Assembly: GCF_016918075.2 (NCBI RefSeq)
Contig: NZ_JAERPS020000004.1
Coordinates: 62,001 to 126,000, forward strand
Direction of reading: 5' to 3'
DNA length: 64,000 bases
DNA from: Rheinheimera maricola
GTDB lineage: Bacteria; Pseudomonadota; Gammaproteobacteria; Enterobacterales; Alteromonadaceae
The notes under the pieces were generated by a model. The model ran no database searches, had not been told where the DNA came from, and worked only from the letters and a program-made list of their open reading frames with translations. Shown one piece after another: positions 19,289-27,463 of the stretch. The position numbers and the translations under genes were made by a program. Numbering within the stretch: position 1 is the stretch's first letter; every line of letters starts with the position of its first letter.

Positions 19289-22188
19289 CAGTCGTGACTG
19301 ACAACAATTAAGCGAATAGCATCGAGTTTTAACCTGGCTTTACTTATATATTCAACAAGTTGCTGCTGTTGCTGCTGTAGCGTGTCGATTTCTTCCTGAC
19401 GTACTGACGGGTTCAACTGGCGTAGCGCATTTAGCCGCTGCTGTTGTTCGCTTAATGTCTTTGCTGCGTGCAGTTGGGCATGTGTTGTCAGATCAGTAAG
19501 TTGTTGCTCTGCCAATGCGGTTGCGTTGGCAATTAGTGGGTGGATAAGCGTTTGTAGCGCCCCGGCCAGTTTACTGCCTGTCTGTCGGCCAATCGGCTTT
19601 AATTGCTTATTTAGCTGCTCAAAACTGACCTTTGCTGATAAGTTGTTACCGCTTTTATCGAGTAATAAGCGCAGGGGTGTCGCCGGCAAATACCGGTGTA
19701 TCTGCAACGCTTGAGGTGCACTGGCCTCCACAATAAAATTAAATTCCAGCAGATAACTACCCACTGGCAAGGCTTTATTCGCCAGAATAGCGACCGAACT
19801 GCTGCCGTGGTGCTCGGTAGTTAAAATATCCAGCGTGCCGCGCACCATTGGATGATCCCAGCTTAATAACTGGATGTCTTCTTCTGCCAGTGCACTTGCG
19901 CGGTCGAAAGTCACTGTGACTCCTTCATCGCCAAGCCAGGGATAGCTTCCCAACATCTGCTCAGAGGGCTTGAGGATAATGCTGGTGTCGTTGCGATCTT
20001 CCTGGTCTATGCCCAGCATATCCCAGGCTTTAAACATCAGCATCGGCAAGGCAGTGTCACTGTCCTGTGCGGCCAGTTGTGCAGCCAGCTGTTGCGCCGC
20101 TTTGCCACCGCCGGAGTTTATTTCCAACAGTTGGTCACGGCCTTGTTCCAGTTGCTGTTTTAACTGCTGGTTAAGCGTGCGGGTGTCGCTAATTAACTGG
20201 CTCAGTGCTTTCTCGTCTGGCTGCGGGCTAGCCAGCAAGGGCAGCAGGCGCGGGGCAAATTGCTCAAACACGCTACGTCCTGTTTGACAGGTTTGTTCCA
20301 GGGCGTCGAGCCCTTGTTGGTACCAGTTGAGCAACATCTGCTGCGCTTGGTTGGCAAAGTGGGGCAAATGCAGCTGAATGTCGGTACGCTGGCCAATTCG
20401 ATCTAGTCGGCCAATACGTTGCTCCAACAAATCCGGGTTTAGCGGCAGGTCAAATAGCACCAGATGGTGGGCAAACTGGAAATTGCGGCCCTCACTGCCA
20501 ATTTCTGAACATAGCAGTAGCTGGGCACTGTATTCTTCTTGGGCAAAGTAGGCTGCCGCTTTATCGCGTTCCAATATGCTCATGCCTTCATGGAACACGG
20601 CGGCACGAATACCCTCGCGCAGCCGCACAGCTTCCTCAAGCGCAATAGCGGTTTGTGCGCTGGCACAAATCAATAAAAATTTGGCATGCTTGTGCTGTTT
20701 CAGTAGTGCTATAAGTTGCTCGACGCGGGGATCAAATTGCCACCAATTGCTTTGTGCGTCCAGCTGCTGAAACACCTGCTCCGGGAATAAGTTAGCCGTT
20801 ATACGTTCGGCTTCTGTCAGGGCCGGGTTCAGGCTAAAATGCACTTTAAGCGCATTCTGGTATTGCTCTGGCAATGGCAGCGGCAGCATATTGGTTAGTC
20901 GTTTTGGGAAGCCCTTAACGCTTACGCGACTGTTGCGAAATAAAATGCGTCCGGTACCGTGCCTGTCTAACAATTGTGATAGCAGTTGCTGTCGCGCCTG
21001 AGTCTGCGCTACCGTATCGTCGTTCAGTGCACTTATCTCGCTACTAATATCTACTTCATGTAGCGCGTGGCGCAAAGCGTTGGTTTGCTCTGTAGTTAGG
21101 GGTTCTGCTTGCAGCAATGGCCTGGCGATGGCGGCAATGTGCTGATAGCTTTTTTCTTCTTGCAAAAACGCCGCGTAGCTATGAAAACGTGCCGGGTCGA
21201 GCAGTTTTAAGCGGGCAAAATGACTTTCATGGCCGAGTTGGTCTGGGGTGGCGGTCAGCAAAATTAAACCCGCAGTATTGGCAGCCAGGGCATGGATGCG
21301 CTGGTACTCTTCGCTGGGTGCTTGTTCACTCCATTGCAAATGGTGGGCCTCATCTACCACCAGTAAATCCCACTGGCTGTCGCAGGCCAGCTGATGCCAG
21401 CGCGGCTGGTTTTTCAAAAAGGACAGGCTGCACAGTACCAACTGTTCAGTGTCAAATGGGTTTGCGTCATCCAGCAAAGACTGCTCACAACGTTCCTGAT
21501 CAAATACCGAAAAATGCAGGTTAAACCGGCGGAGCATTTCTACCAGCCACTGATGCTGCAACGAATCTGGTACCACGATCAATACTCTGCTGGCGAGGCC
21601 GCTGATGAGTTGTTGATGAATAATTAAACCGGCTTCGATGGTTTTGCCTAAGCCCACCTCGTCAGCCAGCAGCACGCGTGGGGCATGGCGCTGCGCCACT
21701 TCGTTAGCAATATGCAACTGATGCGGAATTAAACTGACACGGGCGCCACTTAAGCCCCGTAGGGGGTTTTGTTGCTGCCGATGTAAGTGTTGCCAGGCGT
21801 GGTAACGCAGGGTAAACCAGTCAAAGCGATCAATCTGGCCGGCAAACAGGCGGTCTTGCGGCTGGTTAAAACTGATAAAGTGGTCAAGAAAGGTTTCGCG
21901 TAGCTCAATATAGCTGCCATCGTCTAGCCGGCTGCCGCAATACACTAAATTATCATGTTGTTGTTTAATGGCGCTGATGAGTAGTTTAAAGCCGTCAGCG
22001 CTGGCAATTTCATCGCCCACATTAAATTGCACCCGGGTTAGCGGAGCTTCAGCTTGAGCGTACAAGCGGGTTTCACCACTGGCGGGAAACAAAAGTGTTA
22101 AATGGCGGCCTTCCAGCGCCACTATGGTGCCTAGCCCTAAATCGGATTCTGTATCACTTATCCAGCGTTGTCCCAGTGCAAACGTCAT
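19288..22188 (-). CDS. rapA: RNA polymerase-associated SWI2/SNF2 ATPase RapA
   Basis: 966 residues (E. coli 968). N-terminal tandem Tudor-like domains (1-105), a helicase core with Walker A DEVGLGKTIEAG, DEAH box VVDEAHHLQW, TATP and the C-lobe motif EQRIGRLDRIGQ, then the RapA-specific C-terminal domains. It recycles RNA polymerase stalled in post-termination complexes. The start FALGQRWISDTESDLG matches the family. Confidence 0.97.
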   Translation of the reverse strand: MTFALGQRWISDTESDLGLGTIVALEGRHLTLLFPASGETRLYAQAEAPLTRVQFNVGDEIASADGFKLLISAIKQQHDNLVYCGSRLDDGSYIELRETFLDHFISFNQPQDRLFAGQIDRFDWFTLRYHAWQHLHRQQQNPLRGLSGARVSLIPHQLHIANEVAQRHAPRVLLADEVGLGKTIEAGLIIHQQLISGLASRVLIVVPDSLQHQWLVEMLRRFNLHFSVFDQERCEQSLLDDANPFDTEQLVLCSLSFLKNQPRWHQLACDSQWDLLVVDEAHHLQWSEQAPSEEYQRIHALAANTAGLILLTATPDQLGHESHFARLKLLDPARFHSYAAFLQEEKSYQHIAAIARPLLQAEPLTTEQTNALRHALHEVDISSEISALNDDTVAQTQARQQLLSQLLDRHGTGRILFRNSRVSVKGFPKRLTNMLPLPLPEQYQNALKVHFSLNPALTEAERITANLFPEQVFQQLDAQSNWWQFDPRVEQLIALLKQHKHAKFLLICASAQTAIALEEAVRLREGIRAAVFHEGMSILERDKAAAYFAQEEYSAQLLLCSEIGSEGRNFQFAHHLVLFDLPLNPDLLEQRIGRLDRIGQRTDIQLHLPHFANQAQQMLLNWYQQGLDALEQTCQTGRSVFEQFAPRLLPLLASPQPDEKALSQLISDTRTLNQQLKQQLEQGRDQLLEINSGGGKAAQQLAAQLAAQDSDTALPMLMFKAWDMLGIDQEDRNDTSIILKPSEQMLGSYPWLGDEGVTVTFDRASALAEEDIQLLSWDHPMVRGTLDILTTEHHGSSSVAILANKALPVGSYLLEFNFIVEASAPQALQIHRYLPATPLRLLLDKSGNNLSAKVSFEQLNKQLKPIGRQTGSKLAGALQTLIHPLIANATALAEQQLTDLTTHAQLHAAKTLSEQQQRLNALRQLNPSVRQEEIDTLQQQQQQLVEYISKARLKLDAIRLIVVSHD

Positions 22189-22429
22189 CTTGTGCCCTTC
22201 AGCTAAATTCGGGGCGCTATGGTACTAGGAATCCGGTCTTGCTGCATCCGGAATTCGCGTTAAATCTGCCACAGCGGTTTGTCATCATTTTGCCATCTGC
22301 CGGAGGCACTGTTGTTATGCCAGTGCTGCAGCCAAATGTTGATTAATGCGCGGGCAAAGTATAGCAGTTGCACTATGCTTAGTTTACGGCGCAGGAATCA
22401 GGCCTGGGCCAGGCGAAGAGGAGAGCCGT

Positions 22430-23821
22430 ATGGCGCGAAGAAAAAGTAAAGAAAAGAAAATCTACGTTCTCGACACCAACATCCTGCTACACGAACCTTT
22501 TGCCTTCCTGAACTTTCAAGAACACGACGTTGTAATACCGATGACGGTACTGGAAGAGCTTGATCATATTAAAGATCGCAATAAAGATGTAAGCCGGGAC
22601 GCCAGAGTTGCCATTCGTGCACTGGAAGATGTATTAAAGGATGCCTCACCGGACCAAATGCTGCAGGGGGTTGCGATGCCACGCTCTGGTGAGCAAAAAA
22701 ATGGCGGCCATTTGTTTATTGTTAATGATCACCACATTACCGATGAAATCCCCGGCTTGCCCGGCGGTGAAAACGACCATTTAATTATTAACACTGCACT
22801 GTATTTACAGCGGGAAAAGAGTCCGACTAAAGTAATACTGGTTACCAAAGACATTAATATGCGGCTCAAAGCCAAAGGGGCAGGTTTAAAACTGGTAGAA
22901 GATTATCGTACCGACCAATTAATTGATGACGTGCGTTTCCTCTACAAAGGCTATTATAAATTTCCCGGAGATTTCTGGAGCCAGGTCGGCGAGTGCCGTA
23001 GCGAAAACGAAGGCCGTGAAACCTTTCATTATGTTAATCGCAGCGTATTACCCAATGCCTATATCAATGAATATCTAATCGATGAAGTAGAAGGCTTTGC
23101 CGGCAAAGTCACTGCAATTTCTGACAAAGAAATCCGCATTATTGACTTTGGCTATGAGCGATTAATGCACCGTCATGCCTGGGGCATTCATCCGAAAAAC
23201 ATTTATCAGGCCATGGCGATGCAAGCCTTGCTGGACCCGACGATGGATCTGGTGATCTTAACCGGGCCAGCGGGCTGTGGTAAAACCTTAATTGCACTGG
23301 CGGCAGCACTAGAGCTGGTAATAGAAAAAGGCGTTTATGACAAAGTTATTGTTACCCGAAATACACCAGAAATTGCTGAATCTATAGGCTTTTTGCCCGG
23401 AACCGAAGAAGAGAAAATGGCGCCCTGGTTGGCGGCAATCACCGACTCGCTTGAAGTGTTACATAAAACCGATGAGCATCCGCATGCTAGTGTGAATTAC
23501 ATTATGGAGAAGGCGAATATTCAATTTAAATCAGTTAATTTTATGCGCGGGCGCAGTATTCAAAATGCAATTGTCATTTTGGATGAGTGCCAAAATTTAA
23601 GTGCTGCCCAGTTGAAAACTATTATTACCCGCTGCGGCGAAGGTACAAAGCTGATATGCTCAGGTAACTTGTCGCAAATAGATAGTAATTATTTAACGGC
23701 CGTGACATCTGGCTTGACCTATATTGTAGAGCGTTTTAAAAACTTTGAAGGCAGCACCACCATCAACCTAAATGGTGTAGTTCGTAGCAGGCTGGCGTCT
23801 TTTGCCGAGGCCAATTTGTAA
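22430..23821 (+). CDS. PIN-PhoH fusion ATPase (PhoH2-like)
   Basis: 463 residues from the ATG at 22430 (MARRKSKEKKIYVLDTN), preceded by AGAGGAGA; the open frame upstream to 22346 is not supported by an RBS. An N-terminal PIN domain (about 12-160; YVLDTNILLHEP holds the first acidic residue, and LVTKDINMRLKA the late one) and a C-terminal PhoH NTPase (about 245-460; Walker A GPAGCGKT, Walker B VILDECQN). PhoH2 proteins have been described as RNA helicase/RNases. A 5-bp hairpin (22402-22414) sits just before the RBS. Divergent from rapA. Confidence 0.92.
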   Translation: MARRKSKEKKIYVLDTNILLHEPFAFLNFQEHDVVIPMTVLEELDHIKDRNKDVSRDARVAIRALEDVLKDASPDQMLQGVAMPRSGEQKNGGHLFIVNDHHITDEIPGLPGGENDHLIINTALYLQREKSPTKVILVTKDINMRLKAKGAGLKLVEDYRTDQLIDDVRFLYKGYYKFPGDFWSQVGECRSENEGRETFHYVNRSVLPNAYINEYLIDEVEGFAGKVTAISDKEIRIIDFGYERLMHRHAWGIHPKNIYQAMAMQALLDPTMDLVILTGPAGCGKTLIALAAALELVIEKGVYDKVIVTRNTPEIAESIGFLPGTEEEKMAPWLAAITDSLEVLHKTDEHPHASVNYIMEKANIQFKSVNFMRGRSIQNAIVILDECQNLSAAQLKTIITRCGEGTKLICSGNLSQIDSNYLTAVTSGLTYIVERFKNFEGSTTINLNGVVRSRLASFAEANL

Positions 23822-23836
23822 GTAAAATCAACAATA

Positions 23837-23885
23837 CCTAAACAGCGTAGTTGATTATTTATGTTGTTTTACTAGGCTGCTTAGG
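23837..23885. repeat. Imperfect inverted repeat after the PhoH gene
   Basis: CCTAAACAGC (23837-23846) against GCTGCTTAGG (23876-23885), 9 of 10 pairs, with a 29-nt AT-rich loop and no T run. It may be a weak processing or termination structure. Low confidence. Confidence 0.3.
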
Positions 23886-23929
23886 TTGTTACTTATCTTA
23901 AGTCCCTTCGGACGTGCAAAGGGAGTTGC

Positions 23930-24985
23930 ATGAAAAACCCAATTTATAATGAATATAAACGTGGTACTTCACTGGGCTGGATGCTAATTATTGTATTGGC
24001 GAGTATTGGTGCGTTAATACATTACCTGCGTAGTGTCGATAACCAGGTGGTATACAGCAAGAATCAGCTTGATAGCGCTAGCCGCCAATTTGATAGCCAG
24101 ATGATACCTTTGTTGGCATTTGCTGAGTCAATGCGCCGGGCCGCGCTGTTAAAACTGAGTTTGCCAGTGGCAGAAACCAGCGATAGCCTAACACTGTTGT
24201 CATTGCAGACAGCAGACACCAGCGTCCATTCTGTTAGCGCAGAGCAACCCGAATGGCAGATGTTGTTGCGGTTGCAGCCATACTACGAATTGCAAGCCGA
24301 TGCGCAGCCGTTGATAGAGGCTAGTTATTATTTATCTAAACAAGGCTTTGCTTACAATGGCGCAGCAAAATGGTCTGACAGTATGGTGGACGATTTACTT
24401 CAATGGCAAAAAGGCAGCGTACAGACACTAAAATTTGAAACTGAGCAGATGTTCATACCACGTTTTAGTAGCCGGTACGCCGCGTTAATGTTGCCATTGA
24501 GCTATGAAAGCAAGGCGCTGGGCTGCTTTGTTTACCTGCTACAAATCGACAGCATACTGACCCCCCTTTACAACAATTACCCGCAGCTGGATTTTATGCT
24601 ATTGGATCAGTCTGGTAGCGTAATTGGTAGCAGTAAGGCACAACCACCGCAAAGTATTGACGAACATCTGTTACATATCCAACGCTTAGCGACGGTGCCT
24701 TGGTCGTTAGCCATAATTGAACCGAAAACGACCGTCTTTGCCGCGGGGTTAGCCACGTTCGTGTGGCATTGGGTTAGCTATTTTGTGCTGCTGGCCGCCT
24801 TGCTACTGGCGATGCGTTATCGCTATAAAGCACGTACTTTATCACCGATATCCCGTTTGCTTATCCACATTGAACGTTTAGCCGTTGGCCAGTCGCGTGG
24901 GGTGAGGCATATACCCGAAGGCTGGTCAGATATTTTTGACCAAGTGCATCAGCTGAACGACAAACCAGAGGATAAATCAGAATAA
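23930..24985 (+). CDS. Membrane sensor protein without an output domain
   Basis: 351 residues. TM1 (about 15-36), a periplasmic region of about 235 residues with a helical start and a Cache/PAS-like end (YAALMLPLSYESKALGCFVYLLQIDS, LDFMLLDQSGSVIGSS), TM2 (about 272-294) and a short HAMP-like cytoplasmic tail of about 50 residues. This is the layout of the sensor half of a chemoreceptor, histidine kinase or GGDEF protein, but the output domain is absent and the gene stops in its own stop codon. It could be a truncated sensor or an adaptor that signals through a partner. The nearby region shows no frameshifted output. The RBS is AAAGGGAG. It overlaps the convergent next gene by 9 bp. Confidence 0.75.
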   Translation: MKNPIYNEYKRGTSLGWMLIIVLASIGALIHYLRSVDNQVVYSKNQLDSASRQFDSQMIPLLAFAESMRRAALLKLSLPVAETSDSLTLLSLQTADTSVHSVSAEQPEWQMLLRLQPYYELQADAQPLIEASYYLSKQGFAYNGAAKWSDSMVDDLLQWQKGSVQTLKFETEQMFIPRFSSRYAALMLPLSYESKALGCFVYLLQIDSILTPLYNNYPQLDFMLLDQSGSVIGSSKAQPPQSIDEHLLHIQRLATVPWSLAIIEPKTTVFAAGLATFVWHWVSYFVLLAALLLAMRYRYKARTLSPISRLLIHIERLAVGQSRGVRHIPEGWSDIFDQVHQLNDKPEDKSE

Positions 24986-25900
24986 GCGGTAACCAAACTG
25001 GTTATTTAGCGTATATATTTTCAATTCCGGGCTGATTTGCCCGGGTGCAAGCTGTGCCGGTCCTGTAGGATCCAGTAGCAGGTAGCGTTGGCTTTCTATA
25101 CTTACGCTGTCATCTCCGGCATCAACAGGTAATTGCATTGCCAGCATGGCGTGGCCGGGTAAGTAAATAAACGCCATTTTCACGTCTGGCAGCAACATTC
25201 TTACCAGCGCGGCAAGCAGCACTGCTTTACTGTCACAATCGCCACGGTTTTGCCGCAACATACTTAGCGGAGGGCTATAGCTAGTGCCAGCTGAGTGCTG
25301 TCTGTCAGATAAATCCTGATAGGGTATTTGTTGCAACCAGGCGGCTATGTAATGCACCGAGTCCCGGCGTGGTATATTTTGCAGGGTGCTATGCAGTGCC
25401 TCTGCAACGGGTAACAGCCCCTGTAAGCTGTCCTGCATAAATCTAACATGGTCGGGAATGATAATTTGCTCACCCAATGGCATGGTTTGTTGGTAGTAAT
25501 ATTCCTGTTGCAAATAGTGTTGGGTGCGCTCGGCAATAAGGCTTTGTAATTCCTGCTGCAGTTGTTGCAACAGTGCCGGGTCACGCAATTGTAACCGGTA
25601 ACTCAGGCTGTTGTGCGGCGCCTGACGTTGGATCCGTGCGCCAGGATAGCGGGCAACATGCGCTTTTAAATCACGCCACAGATATTGTTGCAGCAACGAG
25701 GTTTGAAATCGGCGAAACTGACGAAAATCATCGGTTAGCTCGGCGTTGGTAATACTAAAAGACAATTGCTGTGGCTGATTAGCAAAACTGAAGTGGTAGT
25801 GAAACTGAGTATGTTGCTCATGGTGTTGCAGTTTCAGCTTATAGGCCGCTGCCGGCCAAGATATCGCCAGCAGCAAAGTACACAGCAGTAATGTTTTCAT
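24977..25900 (-). CDS. Exported transglutaminase-like cysteine hydrolase
   Basis: 307 residues, signal peptide (1-19, ending PAAAY). The C-terminal part has the Cys-His-Asp layout of the transglutaminase-like fold: Cys222 in NRGDCDSKAVLL, His250 in LPGHAML and Asp277 in LLLDPTG. The N-terminal 200 residues are Gln-rich and helical, without a recognised domain. Its ATG overlaps the stop codon of the upstream choice-of-anchor-like gene (ATGA), so the two proteins are made together. The enzyme could cleave, crosslink or process an envelope protein; its partner is the obvious candidate. Function inferred from the triad only. Confidence 0.7.
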   Translation of the reverse strand: MKTLLLCTLLLAISWPAAAYKLKLQHHEQHTQFHYHFSFANQPQQLSFSITNAELTDDFRQFRRFQTSLLQQYLWRDLKAHVARYPGARIQRQAPHNSLSYRLQLRDPALLQQLQQELQSLIAERTQHYLQQEYYYQQTMPLGEQIIIPDHVRFMQDSLQGLLPVAEALHSTLQNIPRRDSVHYIAAWLQQIPYQDLSDRQHSAGTSYSPPLSMLRQNRGDCDSKAVLLAALVRMLLPDVKMAFIYLPGHAMLAMQLPVDAGDDSVSIESQRYLLLDPTGPAQLAPGQISPELKIYTLNNQFGYRLF

Positions 25901-26544
25901 TTAATGTTGCTTACGTATCGGCGTTGCCATAGCAATAAGCATAATGCGCTAAACAGCAAGATACCAGTGCTGCCGGCAGACACTTCAACGCTGCCTCTGA
26001 TATAGCTGTCGCGGCTGTAATCTTCCAGCGGGATATAATCCAGGCTGCTATCGTCGAAACCGGAAATTTCAGCCAGCAAATAACCGCTGGCAGCATCAAA
26101 CAAGCGCACGGTCAGCAAATAATCATCCGCAGCAAACTGATGTTCCAACACGGTGTCTATCGCCAGCCAATCATCGGCACTTTGGCCATACAGTTCAAAC
26201 ACGCTGCTGGTGTAATACACACGTTCAGCGCCGTAACCGGGCCATAAACTAAATTCGGCAAAGACCTGTTGATACGGCAATGAGGTATCGGCATCAAGTT
26301 CTATTTCCAAGCGATGGTAATAGCCGTTGTCATTAAGATCGCCACTGAGAAACAGCTCAATGCTATGAAACCAGACATGGCTTTGGTAGCTCTGCGTGGT
26401 GACATTGGCGGCTTTACTGCTTTTTAATGCCAGGCGCTGATCGCTGCGTTTCTCAATAGTGCTAGTATGTCCCTGACTAGCATGGCCGAGGGGCGGCAAC
26501 AAAAATGCTACTGCAGTTAATAGGGTTAAGCTGATATTTTTCAT
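25897..26544 (-). CDS. Exported C-terminally anchored protein (choice-of-anchor H type)
   Basis: 215 residues from the ATG at 26544 (MKNISLTLLTAVAFLLPP), which has GGAGAT 6 bp upstream; the frame stays open further but without an RBS. Signal peptide (about 1-24), a beta-rich body (WFHSIELFLSGDLNDNGYYH, VYYTSSVFELYG, LPLEDY-like end) and a C-terminal hydrophobic anchor (about 187-205) followed by WQRRY. This is the tripartite tail of sorted envelope proteins. The body resembles the family named choice-of-anchor H in automated annotation. No GlyGly or PEP motif is visible before the anchor. Coupled to the transglutaminase-like gene by an ATGA overlap. Confidence 0.6.
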   Translation of the reverse strand: MKNISLTLLTAVAFLLPPLGHASQGHTSTIEKRSDQRLALKSSKAANVTTQSYQSHVWFHSIELFLSGDLNDNGYYHRLEIELDADTSLPYQQVFAEFSLWPGYGAERVYYTSSVFELYGQSADDWLAIDTVLEHQFAADDYLLTVRLFDAASGYLLAEISGFDDSSLDYIPLEDYSRDSYIRGSVEVSAGSTGILLFSALCLLLWQRRYVSNIK

Positions 26545-26629
26545 AACGGTATCTCCGGTTGCTTTGGTACTATTACAGGCTGGCCGGATGAATTTTGGCT
26601 GAACTTCAACGTAAAGGATGTGTAAATCA

Positions 26630-27463
26630 ATGAAATTGGTACGTACTCTAACGGCACAAAACAGCATCAATGCCATTGATTTGCTTAGTGAAAGGGTGCC
26701 GGAGTTGTCCAAAGGCCGATTAAAAGACGCCATGAGTAAAGGTGCTGTGTTACAAAGCGGCAAGCCGCAAAAGCGCTTGCGCCGGGCGCAAACCACCTTG
26801 CAGCCAGGCCAGCAATTAATGTTGCATTATGATGATGATTTGCTCAGCCGCAGTTGTGATGCTGCAATATTAGTCAGTGATCAGCAGAAGTACAGTGTAT
26901 GGTTTAAACCCGCCGGTATGCTGTCGCAAGGTAACGAGTGGGGCGATCATCTGTCGTTGCTGCGTGCTGCAGAGCAGCATTTTGCTGCCAAACGGCAGGT
27001 GTTTTTATTACACCGGCTAGACAGGGAAGCCAGCGGTTTAATGCTGATTGCGCACACCAAGGCTATGGCCGCTGCGTTTAGTAAGTTGATTGCTGCTCAG
27101 CGCATTGAAAAGCATTATTTAGTGCGGGTAAAGGGGCAGTTAGCCGACAGTTTGTTGCAACAGGGCGAATTGACTATGCCGCTGGATAATAAAGCCTGCC
27201 TAACCCAGTTTACCTTGCAGCGATTTGACGCAGACCTGGTGCAAAGCTGGTTGGATATCAAACTGATCAGTGGTCGCAAGCATCAGATCCGCCGTCATTT
27301 TGCTGCGGCGGGCCATCCGGTAATGGGTGATCCGCAATATGGTCAACATAATAAAGACAGCACCGGACTGGCGTTGCAAGCGGTTCGACTGGCGTTTAAT
27401 TGCCCCAGCAGCGGGAAGGCGGTGCAATTTGTTCTGCCGTCTGAGCTACAACTGATACGCTAG
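26630..27463 (+). CDS. RluA-family pseudouridine synthase
   Basis: 277 residues from the ATG at 26630; an ATG at 26618 is also in frame but the AAAGGA motif would touch it. The N-terminal S4-like region is about 1-75 (LLSERVPELSKGRLKDAM), the catalytic domain follows with HRLDREASGLML (catalytic Asp), and GRKHQIRRHFAAAGHPVMGD is the RluA C-terminal block. The rRNA or tRNA target cannot be assigned from sequence. It is divergent from the choice-of-anchor gene, and its stop codon touches that of the convergent TPR gene. Confidence 0.88.
   Translation: MKLVRTLTAQNSINAIDLLSERVPELSKGRLKDAMSKGAVLQSGKPQKRLRRAQTTLQPGQQLMLHYDDDLLSRSCDAAILVSDQQKYSVWFKPAGMLSQGNEWGDHLSLLRAAEQHFAAKRQVFLLHRLDREASGLMLIAHTKAMAAAFSKLIAAQRIEKHYLVRVKGQLADSLLQQGELTMPLDNKACLTQFTLQRFDADLVQSWLDIKLISGRKHQIRRHFAAAGHPVMGDPQYGQHNKDSTGLALQAVRLAFNCPSSGKAVQFVLPSELQLIR

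Noticed and set aside
19526-21627. Several plus-strand open frames inside rapA
   Set aside because: Antisense to a full-length RapA; their peptides are low-complexity shadow translations.
22346-22429. Earlier start for the PhoH gene
   Set aside because: No RBS; the ATG at 22430 follows AGAGGAGA and opens with the conserved PIN motif.
26545-26796. Upstream extension of the choice-of-anchor-like gene
   Set aside because: It covers the divergent promoter and the start of the pseudouridine synthase gene; no RBS or signal peptide fits.
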